Below, one piece after another: positions 35,026-45,252 of a DNA stretch of 64,000 nt. The position numbers and the translations under genes are program-made. The DNA lies in assembly GCF_000169175.1 (NCBI RefSeq), contig NZ_AAWS01000046.1, forward strand, positions 1 through 64,000. Reading direction: 5' to 3'. This DNA comes from Microscilla marina ATCC 23134. Lineage in GTDB: Bacteria; Bacteroidota; Bacteroidia; Cytophagales; Microscillaceae. Every line of letters begins with the position of its first letter. Position 1 is the first letter of the stretch. Under the pieces are notes generated by a model, which was not told where the DNA came from, searched no databases, and saw only the letters and a list, made by a program, of their open reading frames with translations.

Positions 35026-35060
35026 AATAAAGAATGGTCAAGAAGCAAGTGATGTTTAAA

Positions 35061-37952
35061 TTACCTGCTCAAGAACAAATTACGTTCGCTGTATACCTTT
35101 TCAAATTCTTCGTCCTGAAGGTCTTTGATAAAATAAATAGCTTCTCCGGTAGACTTCATCTCTGGACCTAGTTCCTTGTTTACATTTGGGAACTTATTGA
35201 ACGAGAATACCGGAATTTTGATGGCATAACCTTGTCCTACGGGCACAAACCACGACGTAGCCGATTTGTCAAGATCAAAGTCTGCCAACTTCTTATCACC
35301 CAGCATAATCTTAGTTGCATAATTGATGTAAGGAGTTTTGTACGCCTTACAAATAAATGGTACAGTACGCGATGCCCTTGGGTTAGCCTCAATCACATAC
35401 ACATCATTGCCTTTGATAGCAAACTGAATATTGATAAGCCCTACTGTATCCAGCGCCAGCGCAATCTTTTTGGTATACTGCGCAATCTTTTCCATCAATA
35501 ATGGGCTCAATGAAAATGGGGGCAGTACCGCGTGCGAATCTCCTGAGTGGATACCAGCCGGCTCTATGTGCTCCATAATACCAATGATATACACATTTTC
35601 GCCGTCACAAATAGCGTCAGCTTCTGCCTCAATTGCTTGATCAAGAAAATGATCTAACAAAATCTGATTGTCTGGGAAATAGTTCAACACATCTACTACG
35701 TGCTCTTCCAGTTCTTGCTCGTTAATTACGATTTTCATCTTGTTGCCCCCCAACACATAAGATGGGCGAACCAACAATGGGAAATCCAGCTTTTTAGAAA
35801 GCTCAAGGGCTCCCTCAGTAGTACTCACCGAGCCAAACTCAGGGTAAGGAATATCGTTTTCTTTGAGCAAGGTAGAAAAACTCCCACGATCTTCGGCAAG
35901 GTCGAGTGCCTTATAAGAAGTACCAATGATAGGAATATTGTAACGGTCTAGTTTTTCGGCAAGTTTAAGTGCTGTTTGCCCCCCTAGCTGAACAATAACT
36001 CCTTCTGGTTTTTCGTGCAGAATAATGTCATAAATATGTTCCCAGAACACCGGCTCAAAATACAACTTATCGGCAATGTCAAAATCTGTAGACACTGTTT
36101 CGGGGTTACAGTTGATCATGATGGCTTCATAACCCGCCTCTTTTACGGCAAGTACCCCGTGCACACAGCAATAGTCAAACTCAATGCCTTGACCAATGCG
36201 GTTAGGGCCTGAGCCCAAAATAATGATTTTCTTTTTGGCTGGAGTTACCTCCGACTCATTTACACTGTCAAAAGTATCGTCAGCATCTCCGCCCTCAAAC
36301 GAGGCATCGAGTGATGTACCAAAAGTAGAGTAGTAATAAGGGGTTTTTGCCTCAAACTCAGCTGCACAAGTATCTACTTGTTTGTATACCCTGCGAACCC
36401 CCATTTCTGCACGTTTATGGAATACTTCGCTTTCCAGGCAACCCAACAAGTGGGCAATCTGACGATCGGCATAGCCTTTTTGCTTGGCTTCTTGTATAAG
36501 TTTGGCAGGTACATTGTCCAAGGTATATTTTTGGATGACTTTATCCAGCTTTGCCAGCTCTTCTATCTGATACAAAAACCAATCATCCATTTTGGTCAGC
36601 TTCTTAATAGTACGGAAGCTAATCCCCATAGTAAAGGCGTCTTTGATATGGAAGATGCGGTCACCGCTGGGGTTTTCAAGGCTATCTAACACCTCTTGCT
36701 GGTTGGTCAGCTCCTTGCCGTCAGCTCCCAGCCCATTGCGTCGGTTTTCCAACGATTGACAAGCCTTTTGCAATGCCTCCTGAAAGTTACGCCCAATGCC
36801 CATAGCCTCACCTACTGCCTTCATTTGCAGCCCAAGTTTGGTATCGGCTCCCTGAAACTTCTCAAAGTTCCAGCGTGGTATTTTTACAATTACATAATCA
36901 ATGGTAGGCTCAAAATAAGCCGAAGTAGTCTTGGTTACCTGGTTTTTCAACTCATCGAGGTTGTAGCCAATGGCAAGCTTAGCCGCGATCTTGGCAATAG
37001 GGTACCCAGTGGCTTTAGAAGCCAACGCCGACGAACGCGAAACCCTTGGGTTGATCTCAATCACTATGATATCGTCATTTTCGGGGTTTACAGCAAACTG
37101 AATGTTACAGCCTCCGGCAAATTGCCCAATACCATTCATTGTTTTAATTGCCAGGTTACGCATTGCCTGATAGTGTTTGTCAGACAGCGTCATAGCGGGT
37201 GCTACAGTGATAGAGTCCCCGGTATGGATACCCATAGGGTCTACATTCTCAATAGAGCAAATAATGATCACGTTACCTGCACTATCGCGGAGCAGTTCCA
37301 ACTCAAACTCTTTCCAACCCAAAATACTTTGTTCAATCAACACCTCATGAATAGGCGATGCTGTTAAACCACGGGTAAGCGCCTTATTAAACTCTTCTTC
37401 GGAGTGGACAAAACCTCCCCCGTAACCACCCAGTGTATATGAAGGACGAATCACCAAGGGAAAGCCTACATCCTGGGCAATTTCTTTTCCTTTCAGAAAA
37501 GAAGTTGCGGTTTTACCTTTACACACATTGGCGCCAAGCTCGTGCATACGCAAACGAAACCGCTCTCGGTCTTCGGTAGTTTCTACTGCGTTTATATCTA
37601 CCCCAATAATCTCTACATTGAACTTCTCCCAAACGCCTGCTTTTTGGCAGTCAATGCACAGGTTTAAGGCTGTTTGTCCACCCATTGTAGGCAATACAGC
37701 ATCTATGTCGTGTGCTTCGAGAATCTCAATGATAGACTTTTTATTAAGCGGTTTAAGATATATATGATCCGCAATACTCGGATCAGTCATAATCGTTGCC
37801 GGATTAGAGTTGATAAGAGTAACCTCTATGCCTTCTTCTTTGAGAGACCGGGCAGCCTGAGAGCCAGAGTAGTCAAATTCGCAAGCCTGACCGATCACAA
37901 TAGGTCCTGAACCTATGATCAATACAGATTTAATATTGGTATTTTTGGGCAT
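35061..37952 (-). CDS. carB: Carbamoyl-phosphate synthase large chain, short form
   Basis: 963 residues against about 1070 in Escherichia coli. It makes carbamoyl phosphate from bicarbonate, ammonia and two ATP for pyrimidine and arginine synthesis, together with CarA. The first ATP-grasp half begins [20 protein letters not shown], with [20 protein letters not shown] and [20 protein letters not shown]. The second begins [19 protein letters not shown] and ends with [17 protein letters not shown]. The protein stops about 60 residues after that, at ERNLFLSR, so the C-terminal MGS-like domain that binds UMP and ornithine is missing. A shortened CarB occurs in other Bacteroidota; allosteric control should therefore differ. 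carA is not in the window. Confidence 0.95.
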   Translation of the reverse strand: MPKNTNIKSVLIIGSGPIVIGQACEFDYSGSQAARSLKEEGIEVTLINSNPATIMTDPSIADHIYLKPLNKKSIIEILEAHDIDAVLPTMGGQTALNLCIDCQKAGVWEKFNVEIIGVDINAVETTEDRERFRLRMHELGANVCKGKTATSFLKGKEIAQDVGFPLVIRPSYTLGGYGGGFVHSEEEFNKALTRGLTASPIHEVLIEQSILGWKEFELELLRDSAGNVIIICSIENVDPMGIHTGDSITVAPAMTLSDKHYQAMRNLAIKTMNGIGQFAGGCNIQFAVNPENDDIIVIEINPRVSRSSALASKATGYPIAKIAAKLAIGYNLDELKNQVTKTTSAYFEPTIDYVIVKIPRWNFEKFQGADTKLGLQMKAVGEAMGIGRNFQEALQKACQSLENRRNGLGADGKELTNQQEVLDSLENPSGDRIFHIKDAFTMGISFRTIKKLTKMDDWFLYQIEELAKLDKVIQKYTLDNVPAKLIQEAKQKGYADRQIAHLLGCLESEVFHKRAEMGVRRVYKQVDTCAAEFEAKTPYYYSTFGTSLDASFEGGDADDTFDSVNESEVTPAKKKIIILGSGPNRIGQGIEFDYCCVHGVLAVKEAGYEAIMINCNPETVSTDFDIADKLYFEPVFWEHIYDIILHEKPEGVIVQLGGQTALKLAEKLDRYNIPIIGTSYKALDLAEDRGSFSTLLKENDIPYPEFGSVSTTEGALELSKKLDFPLLVRPSYVLGGNKMKIVINEQELEEHVVDVLNYFPDNQILLDHFLDQAIEAEADAICDGENVYIIGIMEHIEPAGIHSGDSHAVLPPFSLSPLLMEKIAQYTKKIALALDTVGLINIQFAIKGNDVYVIEANPRASRTVPFICKAYKTPYINYATKIMLGDKKLADFDLDKSATSWFVPVGQGYAIKIPVFSFNKFPNVNKELGPEMKSTGEAIYFIKDLQDEEFEKVYSERNLFLSR

Positions 37953-38259
37953 TACTAATATTAATTGATGTACTAAAATGATGATGCTTAAAATTGCACA
38001 AAATTATAGAAACTAAACTTTTTATAACAAGGCTTGTCTGATTTTTCTCATGTTATTTTTTAACACCCTGAATATAAGCATTATATGACTAAGGGTATGG
38101 AGGGAAGACTATGTAGATTTTCAACTGTTTTTAACTTGAGGATGGGCTATCTCTGGTAAAAATGAGTGGTATGCCCCAAAGAAATGAATTAGGTAGGTGA
38201 TTATTTTTCCTTTATCTCTTTCAATAGGAGTAAAACTAAAGTAACACAAAACAGACCAA
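37953..38259. other. Intergenic region between divergent carB and a secreted-protein gene
   Basis: No gene or clear hairpin seen. It must carry both promoters. Confidence 0.35.
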
Positions 38260-39018
38260 ATGAAACAGTTACTTTTAATTTATTGCCTCACCATTGGTGT
38301 AGGTACTTTACAGGCGCAAAGTATGACCAAGAGCAGTAGAACAGATAGTCTTAAATGCCACAAGATAGAAGTTGACAGGAAAAAAACTTATCAGATAAGT
38401 CAAAGCGTAGTGGTGTGCGATACACTCATTATGCACGATAAATCGACCCTTAAAATAGTAGGAAGTAAAAAATTTGCTTTGTATGCCCGCTATGTAAAAA
38501 TAGGGCGCAGGTGTGTGATGGATGCCAGAGGAGCCCATGGCACCACGAGAAGCCCGGACGGGAAAGTTGGGATCCAATTGTTGCTTCAGATGAATATTTA
38601 TACCTTAGGTGACTTGTTGATCAATACCAGTGGCGGTAAAGGATACAACAAGTCGCGGTATTACCCAAAAGCAAGTGATGAGCAAGCGCTGATTAAACTG
38701 GGGGGGAGTGGTGGAGACATTCACTTCACGTATTATTCGCCTATAGCAATTACCCAAAGTGAACGAAAACGTGGCAGAGCTACTATTGGGTGCCATACCA
38801 AGCCTGGTGCTTCGCACTTGCCACCTTATATGTCTGGCGTTCGAGCCAGGTTTGCCACTGCCCCCAACAATTTGTTTATGCACCACACTTTGCGTGTCAC
38901 TCCTGGCCAAACTACTCCTGGGCGTGCCCAAAAAAGCAAAGATGCCAAGCATCAAATGATAAAATTATATGAAGGCAAAGTTACCTTTCTTAGAGTGGAG
39001 CAACCCCTGAAGTTTTGA
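38260..39018 (+). CDS. Secreted hypothetical protein
   Basis: 252 residues with a signal peptide (MKQLLLIYCLTIGVGTLQAQ). The central part has short beta-strand-like repeats (TLIMHDKSTLKIVGSKKFAL, YVKIGRRCVMDARGAHGTTR) and a Gly/Ser-rich stretch (KLGGSGGDIHFTYY). This could be a right-handed beta-helix or a carbohydrate-binding fold, but no catalytic residues stand out. The C-terminus is basic. It is alone on its strand and ends at a clean terminator. No family recognised. Confidence 0.55.
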   Translation: MKQLLLIYCLTIGVGTLQAQSMTKSSRTDSLKCHKIEVDRKKTYQISQSVVVCDTLIMHDKSTLKIVGSKKFALYARYVKIGRRCVMDARGAHGTTRSPDGKVGIQLLLQMNIYTLGDLLINTSGGKGYNKSRYYPKASDEQALIKLGGSGGDIHFTYYSPIAITQSERKRGRATIGCHTKPGASHLPPYMSGVRARFATAPNNLFMHHTLRVTPGQTTPGRAQKSKDAKHQMIKLYEGKVTFLRVEQPLKF

Positions 39019-39062
39019 TTAAGAGAATAGCAAATAGACAGTACCCATGCCTTGGGGGTTTG

Positions 39063-39095
39063 TTTGCCTCTGTATAATACTTGTACAGAGGCAAA
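39063..39095 (+). terminator. Terminator of the secreted hypothetical gene
   Basis: TTTGCCTCTGTA and TACAGAGGCAAA pair around a nine-base loop, about 45 bp after the stop. Confidence 0.7.
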
Positions 39096-39310
39096 ACTCT
39101 TTATAAATCAGTTTATTAAGCCTTTATGTCCGCTTTTTGCCCCAATCTTTTTATTTGAAACATTTGAGATGACTAAAATAAATTTGATACCTTCGTATTC
39201 AAATTTAGCTCAAATAGGACGCTGTAGTAAGTTTAGGGTAATATTCTTTGTGTACCCAGTCTTACAGCACTGTCAATCAATACAACCAAAGTATAAATTT
39301 AAAGAAGCCC

Positions 39311-39847
39311 ATGATTCTTTCAGGAAAGGAAATTCAACGAAATTTAGGCACTAAAATACATATTGATCCCTTCGATGAAAATCGTTTAAATCCTAATAGT
39401 TATAACTTGCGCTTGTCTGACGAACTAATGGTATACGAAGACAGCGAATTGGACATGAAAAAACCTCACAAAACCAAAAATCTGAAGATTCCGGAAGAAG
39501 GTTTTTTGATGGAAACTGGCAAGCTATACTTAGGCAAAACTGTTGAACATACTCAAACCGATTATTTCGTACCTATGTTAGAGGGGCGCTCTTCGGTAGG
39601 ACGTTTGGGGTTATTTGTGCACGTAACGGCAGGTTTTGGCGATGTAGGTTTTAGTGGATACTGGACTTTAGAAATGTTTTGTATTCATCCAGTACGTATT
39701 TATGCCGGAGTAGAAATTTGCCAAATATATTTTCACTCAGTAGAAGGAGCCTATGAGCTTTATCTTAAGAGTGGCAAGTATCAAAACAACACTGGTATAC
39801 AACCAAGTTTGCTATACAAAGATTTTGAGAAAAAGGGTTTAAAATAA
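39311..39847 (+). CDS. dcd: dCTP deaminase
   Basis: 178 residues from the ATG at 39311, which begins the standard MILSGKEIQRNLGTKIHIDP. It converts dCTP to dUTP and so feeds dTMP synthesis. The conserved blocks are NPNSYNLRLSDELMVY, EGRSSVGRLGLFVHVTAGFG and GFSGYWTLEMF, whose Glu is the catalytic base, followed by CQIYFHSVEG. The ORF extends to 39248 but the extra residues are not Dcd-like. mog follows 22 bp later on the same strand, so the two are probably cotranscribed. Confidence 0.93.
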   Translation: MILSGKEIQRNLGTKIHIDPFDENRLNPNSYNLRLSDELMVYEDSELDMKKPHKTKNLKIPEEGFLMETGKLYLGKTVEHTQTDYFVPMLEGRSSVGRLGLFVHVTAGFGDVGFSGYWTLEMFCIHPVRIYAGVEICQIYFHSVEGAYELYLKSGKYQNNTGIQPSLLYKDFEKKGLK

Positions 39848-39869
39848 AAAATATTCCTTTAAACATACT

Positions 39870-40406
39870 ATGGCAACAAATATTAAAATAGGCGTCATCA
39901 ATGTGTCAGATAGAGCCAGCAAGGGAATTTATGAAGACATTCCGGGCAAGGCAGTAGTAAGTACTCTCAACGAGTACCTGGTGTCGGAGTGGACGCCTGT
40001 GTACCAGGTTATTCCTGATGAACAGGATCAGCTAGAGGCCGCCTTCAAAAAGATGGCAGATAGTGAGGGGTGTTGTTTGATTGTGACTACAGGGGGAACT
40101 GGACCCGCCAAACGCGATGTGACTCCGGAAGCCACCGAAGCCGTGTGTCAGAAAATGATGCCAGGTTTTGGAGAGTTGATGCGACAGGAAAGTCTGAAGT
40201 ATGTGCCTACGGCTATTTTGTCACGCCAAACTGCGGGTATACGCAACCGTACATTGATTGTAAACCTACCAGGCAAACCCAAGGCTATTCGGGAGTGTTT
40301 AGACGCCGTTTTTCCGGCAATTCCTTATTGTATAGATTTGATAGAAGGCCCTTATCTAGAGTGCAACCCAGAGGTAGTCAAGGTTTTCAGACCCAAGTCT
40401 TCTTAA
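39870..40406 (+). CDS. mog: Molybdopterin adenylyltransferase
   Basis: 178 residues. MogA adenylates molybdopterin before molybdenum insertion in cofactor synthesis. Family blocks are IGVINVSDRASKGIYEDIPG, TTGGTGPAKRDVTPEATEAV, which is the MPT-binding TGGTG loop, and TLIVNLPGKPKAIREC. Start and length are normal. It follows dcd by 22 bp and ends at a hairpin terminator (40411). No other molybdenum-cofactor gene is in the window. Confidence 0.93.
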   Translation: MATNIKIGVINVSDRASKGIYEDIPGKAVVSTLNEYLVSEWTPVYQVIPDEQDQLEAAFKKMADSEGCCLIVTTGGTGPAKRDVTPEATEAVCQKMMPGFGELMRQESLKYVPTAILSRQTAGIRNRTLIVNLPGKPKAIRECLDAVFPAIPYCIDLIEGPYLECNPEVVKVFRPKSS

Positions 40407-40410
40407 GTAT

Positions 40411-40447
40411 CAATGGCTAAATGCACTGCAATAACATTTAGCCATTG
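40411..40447 (+). terminator. Terminator of the dcd-mog unit
   Basis: CAATGGCTAAATG and CATTTAGCCATTG form a 13-bp stem directly after the mog stop. Confidence 0.65.
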
Positions 40448-40584
40448 ATCAATTTCTTCACTATCAACTTTATCGTTACTTTAAAACCAGTACCTTACCT
40501 TTTGACTGATAAATTTATAACTTGCTGAGTATAAATCTGATGGTGGTTGGTAAAACAAGAAATAAAGGAGAGTTGCCGTGTGGT

Positions 40585-40911
40585 TTACTCTTCTGTATTT
40601 TCTTTGTTTGTTTTATTCTTACCTTCCAAGGGAAACTTTTTCAAGTGATCGGACTTGCGCTGGAAGTGAAAGAATATTTTAGATTCTATCTTTTTCTCAA
40701 AAAACGCTGGAAATAAAAATTGTTTGATTCTTTTTCCTTCATATACCATTTCCATTTCTTCTAGCTCTGTGCGGGGGTTAGCCCTGAGCCAGTCAAGATA
40801 GTAAGTACCCCCGTTCAGGTATTTAAGGTCAGTAATAGAAAACGCTATTCCAGCTTCCCATAGTTTTTGGTAAACTGTAACGACTCTTGGTTTTCGGGTC
40901 TTTTTCTTCAT
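40585..40911 (-). CDS. Small hypothetical protein
   Basis: 108 residues, basic at both ends (MKKKTRKPRVVTVYQKLWEA; FPLEGKNKTNKENTEE). The centre, SITDLKYLNGGTYYLDWLRA, is the best structured part. No membrane helix. Lies between the mog terminator and a 620-bp empty stretch. No family recognised and no operon partner. Confidence 0.45.
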   Translation of the reverse strand: MKKKTRKPRVVTVYQKLWEAGIAFSITDLKYLNGGTYYLDWLRANPRTELEEMEMVYEGKRIKQFLFPAFFEKKIESKIFFHFQRKSDHLKKFPLEGKNKTNKENTEE

Positions 40912-41531
40912 AGCAAAAATTTTATTTATTTAGGATTCATCAATATGCTGAACTTGGACAGTATAGAACAAAAAGTTCGCTGGTTAGCTAATGTATTGAT
41001 AATCAGGGTTTTGTAATGCTTATTTGTCTTATTTTGGAACACTATATTCCCATTTTGGGACACCAACCTATCATCGTTTACTCATTTGGCAGCCTCAGGA
41101 AAATAAACAGTAATACGATAAGTGTTTTCCAAGAGGTAGTGTATGGCAAAAGGTGATATGATCTTTGGGCAGGTATTCCCTCAATACCTATAAATGATAC
41201 ACTCAAGCAAGTTGGACACAGGATAACGTGACGCATACCTTTACTAAACAAGTACTAGTAAAGCATCTTTGAAATTAAATTTCTGGATTTTGAAAATGGG
41301 TTGGAAGCGATGTGCGGGTCAAAGAGAATGACTGAATGATGGTGTAAAAATAAGCATATTTTTTAAACTATGCATAAAAACAGCCTCCAGCTGTATATAA
41401 ACTTGGTAAAAAATTTAAAAAATCAAAGAAATTAGTAGAATACTAAAGAAGAATTGGCGCTTGGTAAAAACTACAAAGCTTACTTGCCCTGCAAGGCATA
41501 GTGCTTTATTTTTTACTTGGTGCAAACATTC
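40912..41531. other. 620-bp intergenic stretch
   Basis: I see no gene, strong hairpin or repeat other than a short near-duplicate ATTTTGGAACAC/ATTTTGGGACAC near 41031. It separates two leftward units. Confidence 0.4.
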
Positions 41532-43856
41532 CTATTGGGTTGCCTTTACAAAGTACATGTCTACTTCGCCTTTGTTTTTGGCTTTGATTTTACCCCGGTA
41601 GGTAGTTTCAAATTGATCTTTGATTAATTGGTAGGTATGCCCAGAAATGTTAACCATACCAGGTGCTCCTGAACTCTCCATACGAGCAGCAAGGTTTACG
41701 GTATCACCCCATACATCATAAGCAAACTTATTCTTGCCTACTACCCCAGCCACTACCTCGCCAGTGTGAATGCCCAGACGTAGCTCCCATACAGGCAAAC
41801 CTTGTGCTTCTTTGTTTGTTTTCCATTGTGCCATAAACGTTTGCATTTCCAGCCCGGCTTTTATAGTATCTATTGGGTTAGTATCATTAGCCACTGGTAT
41901 GCCTCCTGCGGCCATGTAAGCATCGCCTATGGTTTTTATTTTTTCGATGTTATATTTTTGGCAAATATCATCAAAAGCACTAAAGCAATAGTTGAGTTCG
42001 GCAATTACTTCAGTAGGGGTAAGTTTTTCGGCAAGTTTGGTAAACCCTTTAAAGTCGGTAAAGAGTACACTTACTTTAGGGTAGTGTTGAGGAGTAGCAT
42101 TGCCCTTCTCTTTGAGTTCTTGGGCAGTGGCATAGGGCAAAATATTGAGCAGCAAACGGTCAGACTTGTTTTTTTCTACTTCAATGGCATCGCGTTGGGC
42201 TTCTATTTCCTCATTGCGATGATGCAACTCTTCATTTTGCACCAATATCTCTTCTTGTTGTTCTTTTATTTCATTGTTGGCATCATGCAGCAAGGTATTT
42301 TTTACCTGGAGTTTTTTGCGGGAGCGTACCGTAGACACCAGCCCCATCAATACAAGTACAATCACTGCCCCAAAAAGCACAAATAAGTAATCTTTGAGCC
42401 TGCCTTGTGCTTTTTCATGTTCCAACTCTTTTTGCTGCAATGCCTGCGTTTTTTGCGAAGCTTCAAGTTTGTGCTTCTGAAGCTTTTTTTCTCTTTCTAT
42501 AGCCTCAATTGCTTGCTGTTTTTTCTCATTTTCTAGCGTTTGTTTTTCGGTGATCATTTTCTGCCTTTCGGCAACTGCTTTTTGTTGGGCAGTCAACCTT
42601 TTTTGTGCTTCTAGTACCAGCAATTGCTGTATTTTGTCTTTTTCTAATGTAGCATTTTTTACTTTTTCGTTGTTTAGGGCACGTTCTTTTTTGAGCAATG
42701 AGACCTCCTTTTCTTTGATTTTGAGCGCATTTATTTCATTTTCTTGCTTCAAAATCAAATCCTGCAAACGGCTCCTTCGTCTTTCTTTGGTAAGCAAGCG
42801 TGATTTTGTTTTACGTTGATTGTATTGTATTTTTTTTAGCTGTTTTTGTTGTGCTTTATGCTTTACCCTTACCAATGAGTCTAACACCTGCTGCACCAAT
42901 AAATATTGGGCGTAATAAACCGTAGAAGTTGAATGGTTTTTGTCTTTGGCATGTAGTTTTGCCAGCAATTGATAGCTTTTGGCCTGCACACTGTATCGGG
43001 TAACCTTACTACTTTGTTGCGTAAGTGCAAGCGCTTTTTTTGTGTATCGTTCAGCTGGTTTTTTGTTGTTTTTGTCATACTCCACCTGGGCAAGCTCATT
43101 ATATAACATTGCCTGTGATATGACATCACTGGTTTTTTGTTTTAAATACAACGCCCTGGTATAATAGTCTTGTGCCTTTGTAGGGGCATTAAGTGCTCTA
43201 TGATGTATGAAGCCTATGTTCATGAGTAAGTCTGCCTGGCGGTTGGTTTTGCCTGCCATTCCGAGATTAAGCTTACTGGCTTGTACATAGTATTGCACTG
43301 CTTGTTCAGCCTTGCCGGTTTGCTGATGCAAAAAGCCTAAATCGGCATATACCTTTACCAAGGCCTCTTGATGGTGGGCTGGAGTATATAGCTTTATCAA
43401 TACCTTATTATGTTGAATGGCCTTTTTATAGGCATGGTTGAGCTTGTGCAGTTTTACCAAGTCGTAGTGAGTCTGAACAATGGCTTCTTGTTTGTCTTGT
43501 TGCTTATATAGTGTAAGCAAGTGCTCCAAACGGTCAATGGCATCATTGTATAGCCCCAATTGTTGGTAAGCATATGCCAAATGCTCCAGATTGGTAACTT
43601 CTCTGGAAGTGTTGCCTTGTTTACGCTCTATATTATAAGCATCCTCAAGGTATTGAATCTCCTTCTCATAGTTTTTATCTCTTTCGTACCACAAGCCCAA
43701 CCGATGGAGCACTACTGCTCTTGTTGATTGGTCAGGTGCCTGGTTCAGCCCCTTGAGTAGCTTCTCTAGCCCTTTGGCAGTGTGTTGTGCTTGTGTCAGC
43801 AAGGTAGAGCATAAGAAGATAAGTATAAATATTGACCTGATTTTATTATACATCAT
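41532..43856 (-). CDS. TPR-containing membrane adenylate cyclase (class III)
   Basis: 774 residues. A signal-type N-terminus (IRSIFILIFLCSTLLTQAQ) is followed by tetratricopeptide-like repeats in about 30-330 (LGLWYERDKNYEKEIQYLED, LAYAYQQLGLYNDAIDRLEH). A long Lys/Glu/Gln coiled coil follows (330-485), then one membrane helix (YLFVLFGAVIVLVLMGLVS) and a second coiled linker. The class III cyclase domain occupies the last 185 residues. The metal-binding Asp residues lie in FTDFKGF and IGDAYMAAGG. EKIKTIGD and YDVWGDTVNLAARMES carry the Lys and Asp typical of ATP specificity, so cAMP is the likely product. The TPR part should be periplasmic and act as the sensor. Signal and partner unknown. 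Confidence 0.85.
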   Translation of the reverse strand: MMYNKIRSIFILIFLCSTLLTQAQHTAKGLEKLLKGLNQAPDQSTRAVVLHRLGLWYERDKNYEKEIQYLEDAYNIERKQGNTSREVTNLEHLAYAYQQLGLYNDAIDRLEHLLTLYKQQDKQEAIVQTHYDLVKLHKLNHAYKKAIQHNKVLIKLYTPAHHQEALVKVYADLGFLHQQTGKAEQAVQYYVQASKLNLGMAGKTNRQADLLMNIGFIHHRALNAPTKAQDYYTRALYLKQKTSDVISQAMLYNELAQVEYDKNNKKPAERYTKKALALTQQSSKVTRYSVQAKSYQLLAKLHAKDKNHSTSTVYYAQYLLVQQVLDSLVRVKHKAQQKQLKKIQYNQRKTKSRLLTKERRRSRLQDLILKQENEINALKIKEKEVSLLKKERALNNEKVKNATLEKDKIQQLLVLEAQKRLTAQQKAVAERQKMITEKQTLENEKKQQAIEAIEREKKLQKHKLEASQKTQALQQKELEHEKAQGRLKDYLFVLFGAVIVLVLMGLVSTVRSRKKLQVKNTLLHDANNEIKEQQEEILVQNEELHHRNEEIEAQRDAIEVEKNKSDRLLLNILPYATAQELKEKGNATPQHYPKVSVLFTDFKGFTKLAEKLTPTEVIAELNYCFSAFDDICQKYNIEKIKTIGDAYMAAGGIPVANDTNPIDTIKAGLEMQTFMAQWKTNKEAQGLPVWELRLGIHTGEVVAGVVGKNKFAYDVWGDTVNLAARMESSGAPGMVNISGHTYQLIKDQFETTYRGKIKAKNKGEVDMYFVKATQ

Positions 43857-44357
43857 TGAACAATGCGTGTAAGGGATAATCCTTTTATTGATTTTTATAT
43901 AAATTTAACCTTACTTGTGTGATATATCAAGTTTTTATGCTAAAAAAATACCTGTTCAATAGGTGGAGTAAGTCTGTTATAGACTACTTACACTTGGTTT
44001 TTGAAAAACAATAAAGTTGTAGTGTACAATTTTATGAATATATGATTTAATAAAATTGATGTAACTTTGGGTTTGTTTTTCTATAAAAAAAGTTGTTTGA
44101 AGAGAAAAAAGAAAACTATGTCAGAAAAACTTACCCCAAATAGGGTAGTGCGATGTAGAAATCGCACCAAAAAATAAAATGTGGATGATATGCTGTGAAC
44201 GGTGTGCTTAACCAAAAATGGTGAATGATGGTTTGTCTTGCTTTGTTATTGATTGATTACCTAAAAAACAAAGCAACAGGTGCCTGTATGTGTCGTTCAT
44301 AGCATAAAAAGGAAGGTTGGTTAGCAAATAACCGGATGAGAGGTCAATAGCAGCAAA
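43857..44357. other. 501-bp intergenic stretch
   Basis: AT-rich and without a convincing frame or strong hairpin. It separates the cyclase gene from hisA-like and presumably holds the cyclase promoter. Confidence 0.4.
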
Positions 44358-45098
44358 CTATGCTTCTTGTTCTGCTACCCCAATAAACTTCTGTAAATCT
44401 TTTAACTTGATTTGTCCATCATAGTAAGACTTACCAATAATTACTCCGGCTACACCCAGCGCGTCAAGCTGCTCTATGTCCTCTATCGAGCGAATACCGC
44501 CACTGGCAAGTATCTGTAGTTCTGGAAACTCAGTGCGTAGCTTTTTGTACGTATCAAAGTTAGGACCTTCAAGCGTTCCGTTGCGACCTATCTCAGTCGT
44601 TTTTACAAACCTTACACCTCTTTCGTGGTAGCTTTTGATATGTTCTACCAAATCTATCCCAGTGTTCTTTCTCCACCCTTTGGTGAGTACTACACCGTCT
44701 AGTGCATCGGCAGCCAATATTACCTTGTTGCCTCCATAAGTGATTACCCAAGAAAGAAACTTCTCTCGCTCGTGTACAGCTACTGTGGCAGCAGTTACGT
44801 GCTTGGCGCCACACTCAAACGCAGTTCTTATGTCATCGTCACGGGTGATACCACCTGTATAGTCAATTTCTAACTGCGTATAACTTGCCAGCATCTCCAA
44901 AATGTTGTAATTCACAATTTGGCGTGCCTTGGCTCCATCAAGGTCTACAAGATGCAGATGCTTGATGCCATTGTTTTCAAATTCTAAAGCCAAATCCAGT
45001 GGGTTGGTGTCGTATACTTGCACTTGGTCGATATCGCCTTTAATTGTGCGGACAACTTTACCACCGAGAATGGCTATAGAGGGAACTATTTTTATCAT
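44358..45098 (-). CDS. HisA-like (beta/alpha)8 isomerase homologue with altered active site
   Basis: 246 residues. HisA isomerises ProFAR to PRFAR in histidine synthesis. The scaffold is clear: GGKVVRTIKGDIDQVQVYDT, HLHLVDLDGAKARQIVNYNI, VILAADALDGVV, LQILASGGIRSIEDIEQL and GVIIGKSYYDG. But the catalytic Asp of the N-terminal IPAIDL motif is Ala (VPSIAIL, Ala9), and TDI near the C-terminal active site reads TEIGRNG. The gene is alone, not in a his operon, and divergent from lysA. It could be an altered HisA, an inactive paralogue or an enzyme for a different aldose substrate. The hisA symbol is therefore not used. Confidence 0.8.
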   Translation of the reverse strand: MIKIVPSIAILGGKVVRTIKGDIDQVQVYDTNPLDLALEFENNGIKHLHLVDLDGAKARQIVNYNILEMLASYTQLEIDYTGGITRDDDIRTAFECGAKHVTAATVAVHEREKFLSWVITYGGNKVILAADALDGVVLTKGWRKNTGIDLVEHIKSYHERGVRFVKTTEIGRNGTLEGPNFDTYKKLRTEFPELQILASGGIRSIEDIEQLDALGVAGVIIGKSYYDGQIKLKDLQKFIGVAEQEA

Positions 45099-45252
45099 GT
45101 TTTGAGATTGAATTTTATGATGAATCGAAAAAAAAGCTTACGAATATAATAAAAATTAGCTTTTATTCATAATTTGAGCCCTTCAAAGCTTAGGGTTAAG
45201 ATTGTACTTATCTAAGTTTTTTAGTTTATCTCATTTTAAATTTACCTTTTCC

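Noticed and set aside
36696-37367. Long open frame opposite carB
   Set aside because: It is antisense to a secure carB; its translation has no recognisable domain, and the opposite frame explains the openness.
41802-42386. 194-residue frame opposite the adenylate cyclase
   Set aside because: Shadow of the cyclase domain, without a plausible start or domain.
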